64,000 nt of DNA from contig JARFXM010000004.1 of NCBI GenBank assembly GCA_029532625.1, positions 3,100,001 to 3,164,000 on the forward strand, read 5' to 3'. The notes below the pieces were generated by a model. The model saw only the letters and a program-made list of their open reading frames with translations, did not search any database and had not been told where the DNA came from. The position numbers were made by a program, and so were the translations under genes. Position 1 is the first letter of the stretch, and every line of letters starts with the position of its first letter. Positions 23,709 to 35,864 of this stretch are shown one piece after another. This DNA is from Lomentospora prolificans. Its lineage: Eukaryota > Ascomycota > Sordariomycetes > Microascales > Microascaceae.

Positions 23709-26152
23709 ATGAGGTCGACCGATATCACAGCGGCTCTCGCGGCCCTGGCACCCGTTGCCGCCGCCGCCGGCCCCATCGTCAACGTCCACTGGGGACAAAA
23801 CGAGAACGCCCGAAGGCTCGCCAACATCTGCGCAAGCTCCGCCCGGCCTGAGATGATCACCCTCTCCGGCGCTTGTGTCGATCCCTATGCCAACCCTTCG
23901 ATCGACTGCCAGGAGGTCCTGGCTGATGCTGCTGAGTGCCAGGCCAAGGGTGTCAAGGTCCTCGTCAAGGTCGCTGCTGGCTATGAGGGCTTGGCTGGCA
24001 AGCTCGCCAGGGCTTTCCCCTCTGTCGATGGTTTCGACCTGACCATTAATAGGAACCTCGGTAAGCTACGACGGATTCTGTGTCGGTCGATTAGAACCCA
24101 CTAACATGGGAGTTAGACAACCAGGAGGCCGTTGCCAAGATGGCCGAGCAGCTCCGCAGCCTTGCTGAGGCCGCTAACAAGTCCGTTTTTCTCGCTGCTT
24201 CCCCCGAGTGCCCTGCCTCGCACGAGCACGTCACCAAGTCCGATGCTCTCGATTCCGGCTCTTTCGATGCCATTTTCCTCGAGTTCAACGGCGATGCTTC
24301 TTGCCCCGTTGTCGAGGGTGTTGATGCTTGGGACATCGTCAACTACCAGGTCTGGGAGGATTATGTTTCCGGCTCCGACGCCACTAAGAACACCAAGCTC
24401 TTCCTTGGTCTTGGTGGTGCGCCCGAGTCTGGCTCTGCTGCTCTCAAGGCCGATGCTGTCAACAAGATGATCGAGGAGATCTTGGAGGGTGACCACGCTG
24501 CTCACTTCGGCGGTATCTCCATGTGGGAGAACGACTCGGCTGATGCCGAGTCGAGCCGCTACAACTACGCTGTCCACCAGGAGCTTAAGAAGCGTGTCGC
24601 CGCGCGCTCTCCCGCCCCCGTTCTCTCTCAGAGGGCTCCTGCCTACATCTACCGCCGTGACGTTCCCGTGACTTACGTCCCGGTTGTTCCTCACAACCTT
24701 CTCGTCCGTCAGGCTGGTCTCGAGTGTGGCGGTGCTACCACCACTACGTCTGCCACCTCAACCACCGCCACCTCGACCTCCCAGTCTAGCAGCTCCACCG
24801 AGAGCAGCACCGTTTCCACCACCGAGAGCAGCACCTCTGCTTCCACTACTGAGAGCAGCACTGTTTCTTCCACCGAGAGCAGCACTGCTTCTTCCACCGA
24901 GAGTAGCACTGCTTCTTCCACCGAGAGCAGCACAACTGCCTCTTCCACTGAAAGCAGCTCTGCTACTGAGTCGACCTCTGCGACCGGCTCTGCCACCGAC
25001 AGCAGCTCTGCTACTGACTCGACTTCAGCCACTGATTCCAGCTCGGCTACTGGCTCTGCTACCGACTCCAACACTGCTGGTCCTACTGGCACCGATTCCA
25101 ACACTGCCGGCCCTACTGGTACCGACTCTAACACTGCTGGTCCTACCGGCACCGATTCCAACACGGCCGGCCCTACTGGTACCGACTCTAACACTGCTGG
25201 TCCTACCGGCACCGATTCCAACACGGCCGGCCCTACTGGTACCGACTCCAACACTGCTGGCCCCACCGGCTGCGATGGTAGCTGCCCCACTGGCTCTGAG
25301 TCTAGCACCTCGGAGCCTACCGGTACTGATTCCAACACTGCTGGCCCTACTGGTACTGACTCCAACACTGCTGGCCCTACTGGTACCGACTCCAACACTG
25401 CTGGCCCTACCGGCTGTGATGGTAGCTGCCCCACTGGCTCTGAGTCTAGCACCTCGGAGCCTACCGGTACTGACTCGAACACCGCTGGCCCTACCGGCAC
25501 TGGTTCGGACACTGCTGGCCCGACTGGTACTGACTCGACCTCTGGCAGCACCATCACCACTCCTCCTCCCGGCTACACCACCAGCACTGTCTATCAGACC
25601 AAGACTTACACCATCACTTCTTGCCCTCCTAACAAGGGTCCTTGCCACGAGGGTGAGGTAACCACCGTTACCATTCCCTGGTACACTACCGTCTGCCCTG
25701 AGGGTGAGCAGCCCACTGGCCCTCCTGCTCATCCTACCGGTCACCCCCAGAACCCTGGCAACCCCGGCAGCCCTGGCAACCCTGAGCAGCCTGGTACCCC
25801 CGGCAAGCCTAGTCAACCCAGCAACCCTGAGCAGCCCGGCACTCCTGGCAAGCCTAGTCAACCCAGCAACCCTGAGCAGCCCGGCACTCCTGGCAAGCCT
25901 AGCCAACCCAGCAACCCTGAGCAGCCTGGCAACCCCGGCAACCCCGGTAGCCCTGGCACCACTCTGTCCTTCACTCGTACCAACGGCGGATCCGGAAGCC
26001 AGCCTACCGGCACCGGCTGCGTTGGTGCTGGCTGCCCCGCCGGCCCCACTGGCACCTCTGGTAGCAGCCCCATCCCCCCTGTGACGGCGGGTGCTGCCAG
26101 CATGGGCTTCAGCGTCCTCGCCATCGCTGCCGCCGCTCTCCTCGCTCTTTAG
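23709..26152 (+). CDS. GPI-anchored GH18 class III chitinase-like protein, catalytic motif lost
   Basis: Exons 23709-24060 and 24117-26152 with a 56-bp intron give 795 residues. Residues 1-20 are a signal peptide (AALAPVAAAAG). Residues 21 to about 300 follow the class III chitinase fold: NVHWGQN strand 1, CQAKGVKVLVKV, VDGFDLTIN, LFLGLGGAPESG and GGISMWEND. In active enzymes the fourth strand reads DGFDFDIE; here it reads D107-G-F-D110-L-T112-I-N114, so the third Asp and the catalytic Glu are replaced by Thr and Asn. A Ser/Thr-rich stalk follows, then 10-residue TDSNTAGPTG repeats from residue 433, a Cys/Thr module at about 605-650, three 15-residue Pro-rich repeats (672-716), and a hydrophobic C-terminus (ASMGFSVLAIAAAALLAL) typical of a GPI signal. 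It is likely a wall- or membrane-anchored glycoprotein that may bind chitin or act as an adhesin-like surface protein rather than hydrolyse chitin. The splice junction was checked and does not restore the motif. Confidence 0.85.
25061..25540 (+). repeat. coding minisatellite, 30-bp unit (TDSNTAGPTG) with higher-order repeats
   Basis: Seven contiguous 30-bp units lie at 25061-25270. An 18-residue Cys-containing spacer plus three units (144 bp, from 25271) is then repeated from 25415, with the second spacer followed by about two further units. Within the first block, 25141-25200 and 25201-25260 are identical except for one base, showing a 60-bp dimer duplicated recently. The repeats encode a Thr/Ser-rich stalk suited to O-glycosylation. 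Confidence 0.92.
25778..25912 (+). repeat. coding repeat, three 45-bp units (Pro/Gly-rich)
   Basis: Three in-frame copies encode NPEQPGTPGKPSQPS. They sit between the Cys/Thr module and the GPI signal of the GH18-like protein, and a partial fourth copy follows. Confidence 0.9.
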
Positions 26153-27541
26153 ATGCATCCAGCGTTGTTAGATCAATGGGTATAATGGGTTGTGGAGTTT
26201 GAATGATGGATATACATGGGATCATAACTTTTTCCTTTTTCTTCCGTTTTAATCATGAGGTCCTTGTTGTTTCACGTGATCCCTCAATCGACTGTGAAGC
26301 GATTCGCTGTCCTCGAACTGGATTTCCGATTTTCAACCTCAATTCTCTTTGTTTGCAAGTCAAGTGAAACACATGTAAAGATCAGGTTGACCGTTAGTAA
26401 TCTGGCATGGAAAGAAAACATCAAGCGTTATTCGATTCGTCCTGAACTACTTGCACTTCATTTCTCGACGAGCTGTGAGGCTCTGTGTATATAAGCCTTG
26501 AATATAGGAGTTGTGAACTTTTCAAGGGTAGTAGGTTCGAAAGGCTGTATGGATGTTCTGTCCTAATCAGTGTGTACATGGGCTCGGCCTTGATGCTTTA
26601 CTGATGAGCGAGTTATCACAGCATCGCCTCCGCTTTGCGAGAGAGCTGGTTAGTGCTGGTTCTTTTTCTCCATCCGAGTTTTGCCAGGGCGGGTGGAGCT
26701 AGATCACAGCTTCGGCTAGGAACATCCAGGGGCTGTGCCAGCTGTGATGGCATGACGTTATCGCACGTAGCGCCCTGGAGATCATTTCTAATCACGTGAA
26801 ATTCCCAAATTCCCACCTTGGTGAAACCACCCGGCACTGACGCTCAGGTTTAAGTGCCGCTCCACCATGAGGTACATGAACAATGCAATCCCCCGAATGT
26901 ATTCATGCTGTCTCAGGGCATCGGGTAAAAGTACCCGCATTACGTCGGGTACCTTAGCACCCTGCGTCTGTTGAGCTCAAGCTTCCAATGCCAGGCCTTC
27001 TGGGGTACCAAGATCTTGTTCGGATGAGGTCAGTGAGGGGGATTTAAAGCTGGAGCCTGAACTCCCTTCCAAGTGTCTGCAGTCGTTGTCAACCATTCGA
27101 TGTTCAATAATTTGAGAAACACTGAGTCCGATTTCCTTGCGGACATGTTGATTGCCTTTTTCTTCCCTCTCAATCTTCAATCACAGTTACAAGCCACTCT
27201 CGTCTCGGCTCAGGCAAGGCTTCGCGGCCTTTGAAGCAACTTCCACAGCATTTCGGGTCACTGTTCCACTTCTCACCTACTAGCTGTTTCCGTCTAGGTC
27301 CTGAATGTTTAGGTCCCTTCCCCTACCCAGATCCCCTTCGCTTCGACCCAGTGCTTGCAGTCACTCTTCACTCATTTCGCCAGCCTCGTTCTCTCAATCT
27401 TCAAGGACGAGCTTGGACTCTTAGCCCCATCCGGAAGTCGGTGTGTGCTGCCCCACCATTAATTGATTGCATTGGATTGCTGCGACATATTCTCGCATTT
27501 TTCTACCGCGGAGCTGCACGTATCAGTTGAACCGAGTAATC
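26153..27541. other. gene-free stretch, 1.4 kb
   Basis: Probably the 3' UTR of the GH18-like gene followed by the promoter and pyrimidine-rich leader of the oxysterol-binding protein gene. No domain-bearing frame was seen. Confidence 0.5.
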
Positions 27542-30500
27542 ATGTCGGATGTTGAAGAACAGTTAGTGGTCCACCCCCTCACCCCAATTTCCTCTCCCCT
27601 ACCTTCGTACTCGTCCAGACAAAGCTGCTGGCCCTTCCGCGGCAAGTTTTTTTCTGTATTTGGCTCCAGAAGCCTGGCCAATGCGACCACTCAGACTTTC
27701 CCCATTGTTTCGACAATTCGTTCTATTCTGGGTCGCGTCCTAGCACATGACAGCGCTTTTAGCCCGTAGCTGGCGGCTCGAACCTTGCACATTCGCTGAC
27801 AACTGGCCTCTCTGTCCCTGCAGCAACCATAAATATTTAAAATCCGCCACCGCTCTTACCCTGCTCCGCGGCAAGCACCAGGAGCCCAGCGATTCTCACT
27901 ACACTGACGACAGCTCACCTGCTGCTGGAACCTCCGCCTCAGACCCTACGCTCGCCTCCAGGGCACTACCGACTATGGCACAGCCGCCAACCCAAGCGGT
28001 CGGGGGCCGTCACAGCTCGAAACCCTCTACCTCCTCGGTGAACCTTGCCCGCAGCCAATCAAACCAGACCTCACCGCCTCGAACCTCAATAGACGCCAAA
28101 GGCGCTACCCTTGAACAATCCGTACGCAAGCTGCGTATCGTTGAGGCTCTGAGGAGCGGAGATACCGCTTCTATCTCTAAAGCTCTCCGCGACAACGCCG
28201 AAGGTGGTCCCAGGGCTAGCACCTCTTCCCTCGCGGGTGGGAATGGCGGGCTCCAGGACACCACCATCCTACACCTCGCCATTCAATGTGCCGAATATCC
28301 CGTCGTCGAATACATTTTGTCCAATGGTGCTGGTTTGATTGATATCAATGCCCGAGACAAAGATGGGAACACCCCGCTCCACATTGCCGCCGGCCAAGGC
28401 CGAACTCCCATCGTGCGCCTCTTGCTCGAGCAAGAGGCAATCAACGATGCCATTGCAAACCACCAGGGTCGCTTACCAATCGATGTCTCTCGAAACCCCG
28501 AAATCTTTCAGCAGCTGCAGCTGGCCAGATCCCTTTTCACCGAAGCTAAGATCCACCAGGTGCAGGAACTCGTAAACCGTGAGGATTATGGGACTTTAAA
28601 GGAAGTCCTAGAGGAGAGTCGTCTCAAGACGGTGCTAGATATCAACAGTCCTGACTTCGCGTCCGACCCGACCACCGTCGACACAGGAGGCACCCTTCTG
28701 CATGAGGCTGCCCGAAAGAAGAACACGAAGCTCATACAGATTCTCCTCTTGCACGGTGCTGACCCCTTTAGGCGCGATCGGAAAGGAAAGCTTCCACAGG
28801 ACGTAACAAAGGACGACGTTACGAGAGCAATGCTTAAGCGATCGCCTGCTGCCGTTGCTGCACAACGAGGAATACAGGAGAAGGCTGTTCTTGGCCATGC
28901 GGCATCACAGGGTGCATCCTCCGCGGCACCTGGAGATCCGCTAGCCGGAAGAGAAGGACGAGAAATGAAAGGTTATCTCAAAAAGTGGACAAACTATAGG
29001 AAGGGCTATCAATTGCGATGGTTCGTGCTCGAGGATGGTGTGCTTAGCTACTATAAGCATCAAGACGATGCGGGATCCGCTTGCCGAGGCGCTATCAATA
29101 TGCGCATCGCGCGTCTTCACATGAGTGCCGATGAGAAGACCAAGTTCGAGATTATTGGCAAGTCGTCGGTCAAGTACACTCTCAAGGCGAATCACGAAGT
29201 CGAAGCAAAGCGGTGGTTCTGGGCCCTCAACAACTCCATCCAGTGGACAAAGGACCAGGCCAGAGAAGAAGAACGACAAAAGGCGCGGGCTGCTGAGCTT
29301 TTGAAGCTAGCCAAGGCCGATCGGAGCGGGTCATCTGATCTATCGGCCCAGCACTCCACGGATAACTTGAGTGTCTCCGAGGCGAATCGAACCAGCGTCC
29401 AGATAGCTAGAGGATCCCTTGCAAAGCCGGTTCCCGGGGCTAGTACGATTGGTAGCATCGACGACGACGTCGAAGAAGACGCCGGAACCGACGCCGGACT
29501 GTCCAGACTTCACAGCGGTGGACCTGTCATTCCTGGGGACTTTGACGATGATGATGACGATGACGATGCTAGCCATCGGAATGGTGCTGCCGCATCGAAA
29601 GATGCTTTCAACATCACGGCACAATCTGCCAAGATACAATTGGATACTATCTCTGCCGTCAACGCCTCTCTTATGGCCACCGCTGCTAGGAACCCGCAGC
29701 TACCGATTGGCGACACGTCCGTCTCTCAAGCACTTACGACCTACGACGGAGCCATCCGAACGCTATCGGAGTTGGTGGGCAATCTCTTGAAGATATCGAA
29801 GGATCGCGACTCTTACTGGCAATATCGGTTCGACCGAGAGGTTCATATGAGAAGAATGTGGGAGGAGAGTATGGCCAAGGTTGCTCGTGAGCAGGAGGCC
29901 CTCGAGGCTAAATTTGGTGAGGCGGAGATGAAGCGCAGACTGACAAAGAAGGCGTTAAGAGAGGTCATGGTTGGTGGGACGGAAGCCGTTGAAGACGAAC
30001 CGCAGGAGGAGGAGGAAGCCTTTGAGGACGCCGGCGAGGGTGCGTCTATCAAGTCTCCAGTAAAGTCGTTGAGCCGTCGCCAGACTGCTCTGGAACAGAT
30101 TGCTCAAATGTCAGACAGCTCTTCGTCCGATGATGAGGAGTTCTTTGACGCTGTTGACGCCGGCGAAGTCGAGGTCACTGAGCTTCCGCCTGCCGACACT
30201 GAAATAGAGAAGTCGGTCGTGGTATCGGGAGGCGTTGACATTAGTTCATCTTTTAAAGGATACGAAAATGGCATCAGGACAAGGCTAAAGCTGGATGCCG
30301 ATGAACGGCCAAAGATTTCTCTCTGGGTAGGCCCGTCCAAGACTAATAACCCGATAAAAACCATGTGCCTCTACTAACAATCGATCAGGGAATCCTCAAA
30401 TCCATGATTGGCAAGGACATGACGAAGATGACTTTGCCCGTATCATTCAACGAGCCCACATCACTCCTTTACCGATGTGGCGAAGATATGGAATATGCTG

Positions 30501-31618
30501 ATCTGCTAGATCTTGCTGTCGAGCGATCAGATTCCATTGAACGACTTCTTTATGTTTCGGCGTTCGCTGCTAGCGAGTATGCATCAACCATCGGACGAGT
30601 CGCGAAACCGTTCAATCCCCTCCTCGGTGAAACATTCGAATACGTGCGCCCCGACAAGAATTACCGCTTCTTTATTGAGCAGGTCAGCCATCACCCCCCG
30701 GTTGGAGCCGCCTGGGCCGAGTCTCCAAATTGGACATATTACGGAGAGTCGGCTGTCAAGTCCAAATTCTATGGCAAATCGTTCGATATTAACCCGCTTG
30801 GAACTTGGTTCTTGAAGCTCCGGCCCCAATCTGGAGGCAAGGAAGACTTCTACACCTGGAAGAAAGTTACCTCTTCGGTCATTGGCATTATCACCGGCAA
30901 CCCTACTGTAGACAATTACGGACCAATGGAGGTGAAGAACTGGACGACTGGAGAGGTTTGCTATATAGACTTCAAGCCCCGCGGATGGAAGGCGTCAAGT
31001 GCATATCAGATCTCAGGCAAGATTGTTGATGCTAGCGGGCGAGTCTGCTTCAGTTTGGGTGGACGATGGAACTCGAAGCTTTATGCTCGCCGCACCCCCG
31101 GATACGAAGCCAAGGTTGAGGAGCCCGCTGACAATGCCTCAACACATCGCGGTAGTCTGAGCGATACCAACAGCGCTTTCCTCATCTGGAAGGCAAACCC
31201 TCGTCCCGATGGTATCCCATTCAACCTCACACCATTTGTGCTTACGTTCAACCACATCGACGATAACCTCCGCAAGTGGATCGCGCCGACGGACTCTCGT
31301 CTCCGACCTGACCAGCGTGCTATGGAAGACGGCGAGTACGATTTCGCAGCTACGGAGAAGAACCGACTCGAAGAAGCGCAGCGTGCCAGGCGACGCATCA
31401 GAGAGGCGAAGGGAGAGGACTTCGTTCCCGCCTGGTTCAGCAAGAGCCGGTGTGAAATTACCGGAGAAGAGTACTGGAAATTCAACGGCGAATATTGGGA
31501 AAGGAGAGACAGGTTCGGCAATGGAGATCAGTCGGCATGGGATGGGCTGGAGCCGATCTACGAAGACTGCCACGTGGACGGGCCTCTCCGACGTGCCACG
31601 ACGATGAGCATGGGCTGA
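27542..31618 (+). CDS. oxysterol-binding protein with ankyrin repeats, PH domain, FFAT motif and ORD (Osh1/Osh2 type)
   Basis: Preferred model: exons 27542-27561, 27824-30326 and 30389-31618, 1250 residues. The second intron is firm because it joins KISLW to GILKSMIGKDMTKMTLPVSF, the start of the lipid-transfer domain. The first exon (20 nt, GTTAGT donor, GCAG acceptor) is inferred; the alternative start is the in-frame ATG of MAQPPTQAVGG at about 27975. Order with approximate residues: ankyrin repeats 150-330 (DKDGNTPLHIAAGQGRTPIV; GTLLHEAARKKNTKLIQILL), PH domain 388-485 (GYLKKWTNYRKGYQLRWFVL), FFAT-like motif EEFFDAVDAGE near 779 for binding ER-resident VAP proteins, and an ORD from 842 with the signature EQVSHHPP at about 938. 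Such proteins exchange sterol and PI4P at membrane contact sites; the ankyrin-PH-FFAT arrangement is that of yeast Osh1/Osh2. Length fits the family. Confidence 0.9.
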
Positions 31619-33026
31619 AGGAGCTAGATTATGACGGCGTTCAGGTCAGCGGCGAGGCGCAGCCATATTTGGATAGATGATTGAGCGAGTGAAAGGCGAG
31701 AAGGCGAGAAGTAAAGACGACGGAATCTGGCAGTTGCTACCGAGTAGCTTTGAGCTCGCATTGGGGCTAATGGATGGAAAAAGCAAAGATTGCCTCGCGT
31801 TTTACAAGCCTTTTTCGCATGTTGCCTTTTCAACTTCCGAAGGCCGACGTCTAATTTTGAGTAAAACCAATATACCTATTGAGTCATTGCGACAAAGATC
31901 AGTTGGGCGATTAGATTGAGCGGCCCTTCCCCATGTGTAAACCGTATGGATGTATTTACCGTCCTTTCTTGTACCAAGAAAACAAAAATGAGCAAAAGAA
32001 AGATAAAAGAGAGGGAGGCTCAAGGCAGAAAGGGAAAGGGGATGTCTACAAGTAGTTTTACCGGCGAAATTAGGTTTGAAAGATGACGTCGGAGGGGCCA
32101 CTCAAGGGGTCGTACGTAGTTCCTATGTTTGGTTAGTCTACAATGCCAGGCAAAAGGTGTGTCGTCGCTAGCTAGCGGTCGGTAGTGGCTTCTAGCAAAG
32201 GCTCGGGCCTGGCGAGGTTCAAAGTTAGCCAGCCTCCAATGCAACTTGAAGGGTACTCGTTGGGTATGTTCGGCCGTGGGTGGTCGCTGGCCTCGCCGGC
32301 TGCTGGCACAGGCCGAGCCTCGGCAATTCTGCCAGCCTGTGGAGGCCCAGCAGCGAATTTTGTTCGCTGCATTTCGCATGCAATTTACTGATTACTTAGA
32401 TCCCAGATTATTGACGCCAGGCAAAAAACGCGCCGATTACCGAGCTTGTAACATTTGAGCATTGACTACGGCTCGCAGCACTCAAAGCTCCACAGGACCT
32501 TGGCAATTACAAGTAGAACATTTCGAACCTTCTATAATTTTTCTCCCAGCCCGGCGCTCCCCTCGACCTGTGTCAACCCAATTCTTAGAACCCCTTTTAT
32601 GAGAGAGTGTGCCTGAACCCTGTCCTCCGTCGGCGCATCGTATTCTTCCGACAGACATTACGCATTCCGCATTGCGCGCTTTGCTATTGCATTGTGTTGT
32701 GTCACGTTCCCACGTGCTGAAGTTGCGAAAGAAGTTCCGCTTGATCCTGTTGGTGTTGGACCCAATTTCCACTCAGATACCAACTCGCAGGCAACCAACA
32801 AGGCGCACAAAGTCTTAAAACTTGCTCTCTGCCCCCTTTAGATTCCTTGAACGAGAGACGCCCAGATTTCCATCTCGCATCTTCTCAACAAATCGCGCCC
32901 GCCCCCGGGGACCTTCCTCCCACTTTTTTCCAAAGGGATCGATATCTACCATAGACAAGACAAGGACCTTTAGGGAGCTTAGGAGCAGTGTATTTTCGAA
33001 GCCCGCATATATCAAAAAGTGACATC
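31619..33026. other. gene-free stretch, 1.4 kb
   Basis: 3' flank of the oxysterol-binding protein gene and promoter region of the thioesterase gene. Nothing recognisable was found; the sequence directly before 33027 is adenine- and pyrimidine-rich like a 5' UTR. Confidence 0.5.
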
Positions 33027-34108
33027 ATGAGTGGAAACGGGCGGGCTACGCTTTTGCGGCCTCCGCCAGAGGACCTGACTAAGTCCCCCTTGGAGAATGC
33101 GCTTGAGATTGTAGAACTGGGTGTTCTAGGACCTGTGAGTATCTCGCGAGAACTTCATTCTGCTTGCTTCTTCCCCTTGGTCAAGTTTATACCTCATTGC
33201 TTGCTTTCTTTTCTTGGAGAATTCTCCTCGCTGACCATAGCTAGGATATGTTCACAAATGCCCGCCAGGCATGGCATCCTCCCGGCGCTCGTGGTATCTT
33301 TGGCGGCGTCCCTATCGCCCAGACCATTGCTGCGGGCCAGCGCACCGTTGAGGAGGGATTTGTAATCCACTCCTGCCACTGCTACTTCCTCCTCGCCGGA
33401 TCCAACAGTATCCCCATCACCTACCACGTTGAGCGCGTGCGCGACGGTCGCAGCTTCGCCACGCGCACGGTCCAGGCGAGGCAGCGCGGCAAGTGCATAT
33501 TCACTACAACCATGAGCTTCGTCAGGGTCGGCTCCGGAGGAAAGAAGCAGATCAGGCACGCGGTCGACATGGGCGACCAGAAGCTCGATGGACCGGTCGA
33601 GTCGACCGACGTCATCGAATGGAAGGGCGTCGAGATCACCGACGAGGGTGCTGCACCGGACAAGAGGAAGTGCAAACACTGGGTCAGGGCCAAGGGCAAG
33701 ATTACCGGCGGCCAGGCGGCACACATTGAGGCACTGGCGTACATGACGGACTCGTACTTCCTGGGTACGATTCCTAGAATCCACGACTTATACAAACCTC
33801 CTCCTCCGTCCTCCCCAGCCAACCTTCAGATTCATGGAGTATCAGCTGTAAAGCAGGCCCCTGTGGCTGACAAGCCTAAACTCGGAATGATGGTGTCTCT
33901 TGACCACAGCATATACTTCCACGAGCCTGCGGCCATCAGGGCTGATGAGTGGATGTATGCCGAGATGGAGAGCCCCTGGGCAGGCGACGGAAGGGGCGTG
34001 GTGACCCAGAGGGTGTTTTCGGCGGACGGCACCCTGCTGGCGACATGCGTGCAGGAGGGAGTGCTGAGGTTGAAACAGGACGAGGAGGAGAGCAAGGCGA
34101 AATTATAG
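33027..34108 (+). CDS. peroxisomal acyl-CoA thioesterase II (TesB-type double hotdog)
   Basis: Exons 33027-33134 and 33245-34108, with a 110-bp intron (GTGAGT donor, CTGAC branch), give 323 residues. The N-terminal hotdog contains ARGIFGGVPIAQTIAAGQRT and HSCHCYFLLAG; the C-terminal hotdog contains LGMMVSLDHSIYFHEP, ADEWMYAEMESPWAGDGRG and a Gln in CVQEGVL. The Asp of SLDH, the Ser/Thr region of EMESP and the late Gln match the catalytic set of TesB/ACOT8 enzymes. The protein ends in AKL, a good type 1 peroxisomal targeting signal. It should hydrolyse acyl-CoA to free fatty acid and CoA in the peroxisome, alongside beta-oxidation. A peroxisomal acyl-CoA synthetase-like gene about 3 kb downstream performs the reverse type of chemistry. 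The ATG used is the only one that joins PEDLTKSPLENALEIVELG in frame to the rest. Confidence 0.92.
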
Positions 34109-35864
34109 GCGGCTGATAGATTTCAGGCCTGAGCTGAGATAGATACATCAATCCATGTATACGAGGTTCCTTTGTTTTGTCGGGATATATTCAGCAAGTA
34201 CAGCAAGACTACATAGAGTTTATGCGCTATACACGGTTTTAAGTTTCTTCTGTTTCGACCTGTTTATACAATTCTTTCACATCTCTCCGAAGTTCATCTT
34301 GGCAAGAACGGTTTCGGCCTTCATTCGTGTTGTGTACAGTCCAGAATTCGTCTTATCGACGGAGATGGTTTCTTTCTCATAAAGCCATTTCAAATCGCAC
34401 CTGCTTGAACCGAAGCAGACAATCGAAAACAGCAGGCGCAGTTTAGGTTTCTCATAATTGACCAGGTAGCGAATTAATCGAAGGAAGGCACGCCTCGGTC
34501 TCGCAGAAAACGCGCAGCTCATGGCTCGCGCCTCCTTTTTTTCCCTGGCTCACATAGGGAAGGCGCTGGCATTCGATGTTGGTCGACCATGTGAGGGGAA
34601 GGAATACGCGGAAACCCCACTATTCTCTCACACAAAGGTTTCACACTCCCAACGGCATTGGAGGGTTTACAATGGGGTAGTTGGAGTTCAAACCCGACCA
34701 CATAAAATCCTATTCGACGGCTTATTTGAAACAGGAAACTTTCTCGAACTGCGAGGGCCATTTCGACCAAGGCAACCTAGGTCGACGGAAAGTCGGCATT
34801 CGCTCAAGGGGGAGCATCTTTGAGGACCTTGGCACGGCTCTCCATCGCCTGTTGAGCATACGTGCAAGCCTGCCTCTGAAGCCTCACTCTGACAATACCC
34901 TCAAAAAGCTTGACAACGGCGCGTGGACGGTAAATCACATGGGTCGAGAAATTCATGCTATTAGGCGTAGAATTCCGTAGAAAACGCTACGTCGCGAATG
35001 ATGGAGAGCCCTCCGAACGAATATTTGGGTCTGAGTCCGACAATATTAGCACATTTACGCACTGCTTGGATCTTGCCCACAGTCCCTCAAGGGCCGCCAG
35101 CCAGGACCAGGGCCAGCCCCTGTTGCGAGATGGGCCTTGACAAATATCTGTTTTGAGTCACTTTCAGCTTGATCACTATTACTGGGCTTAGCCAGGGTAC
35201 GGTTTCCGACTTAATTGTCATTGCTCTGTTTACAAACTCGCCATCCTAGTGGGAGGGCTTTAGATATGTTATCGACATAACGACGACTAGGGAAACTCAA
35301 CTTGACTGCTGGCAAACCTGGCGTACATAAGGGCTGCAACGATCGTGATCGTCCTTTTGCCCGCAGAATACGGCGATTCCCGATTTATGGGATAGAATAG
35401 ATCTTCAAAGAATCTGAAAGGAGAATTTTTATGATTTCCCAAACCCCTGCTCTGGCTCCCGGCTTCCCTGTCCAGGCGAAGTGGTGAATAATAATACTTC
35501 TTACCCCACATTCCGTGTACGCCTCGCTTGTTGCATCAGACAAGGAGTGTTTCGACATCGCCAGACCTTTTGCCCTGAGCAACAAGAGTGCTTCCCGTCT
35601 CAGATTGAATTTCGAGCGGCATACTACCCGCGCCTTGACCAGGGCTAGCCTGTGCGTTACCAAGATAGTAAAAGCCGTCCGACGGCACTCGAGAGCGAGT
35701 GCCCCATGCTAGAATCCCGCACTTACAACAGAGGTTGTTCCATAAAGTGAGCTGTCTGGAACGCTCCGCGCCCTCTCCTATTCCTCGTCAACTTCTCTGT
35801 TCTTCTTTGTAACCCCTTTGTATTCTTCTTCATTCCATTAACTTTGGAATATTTCCGGGGAAGG
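34109..35864. other. gene-free stretch, 1.8 kb
   Basis: No recognisable coding sequence. The last 120 bases are pyrimidine-rich and probably the leader of the secreted hydrolase gene. Confidence 0.5.

Noticed and set aside
24709..25560. 283-codon minus-strand frame and overlapping + frames within the GH18-like stalk
   Set aside because: They are by-products of the repeated low-complexity coding sequence, whose period of 30 bp keeps all frames open.
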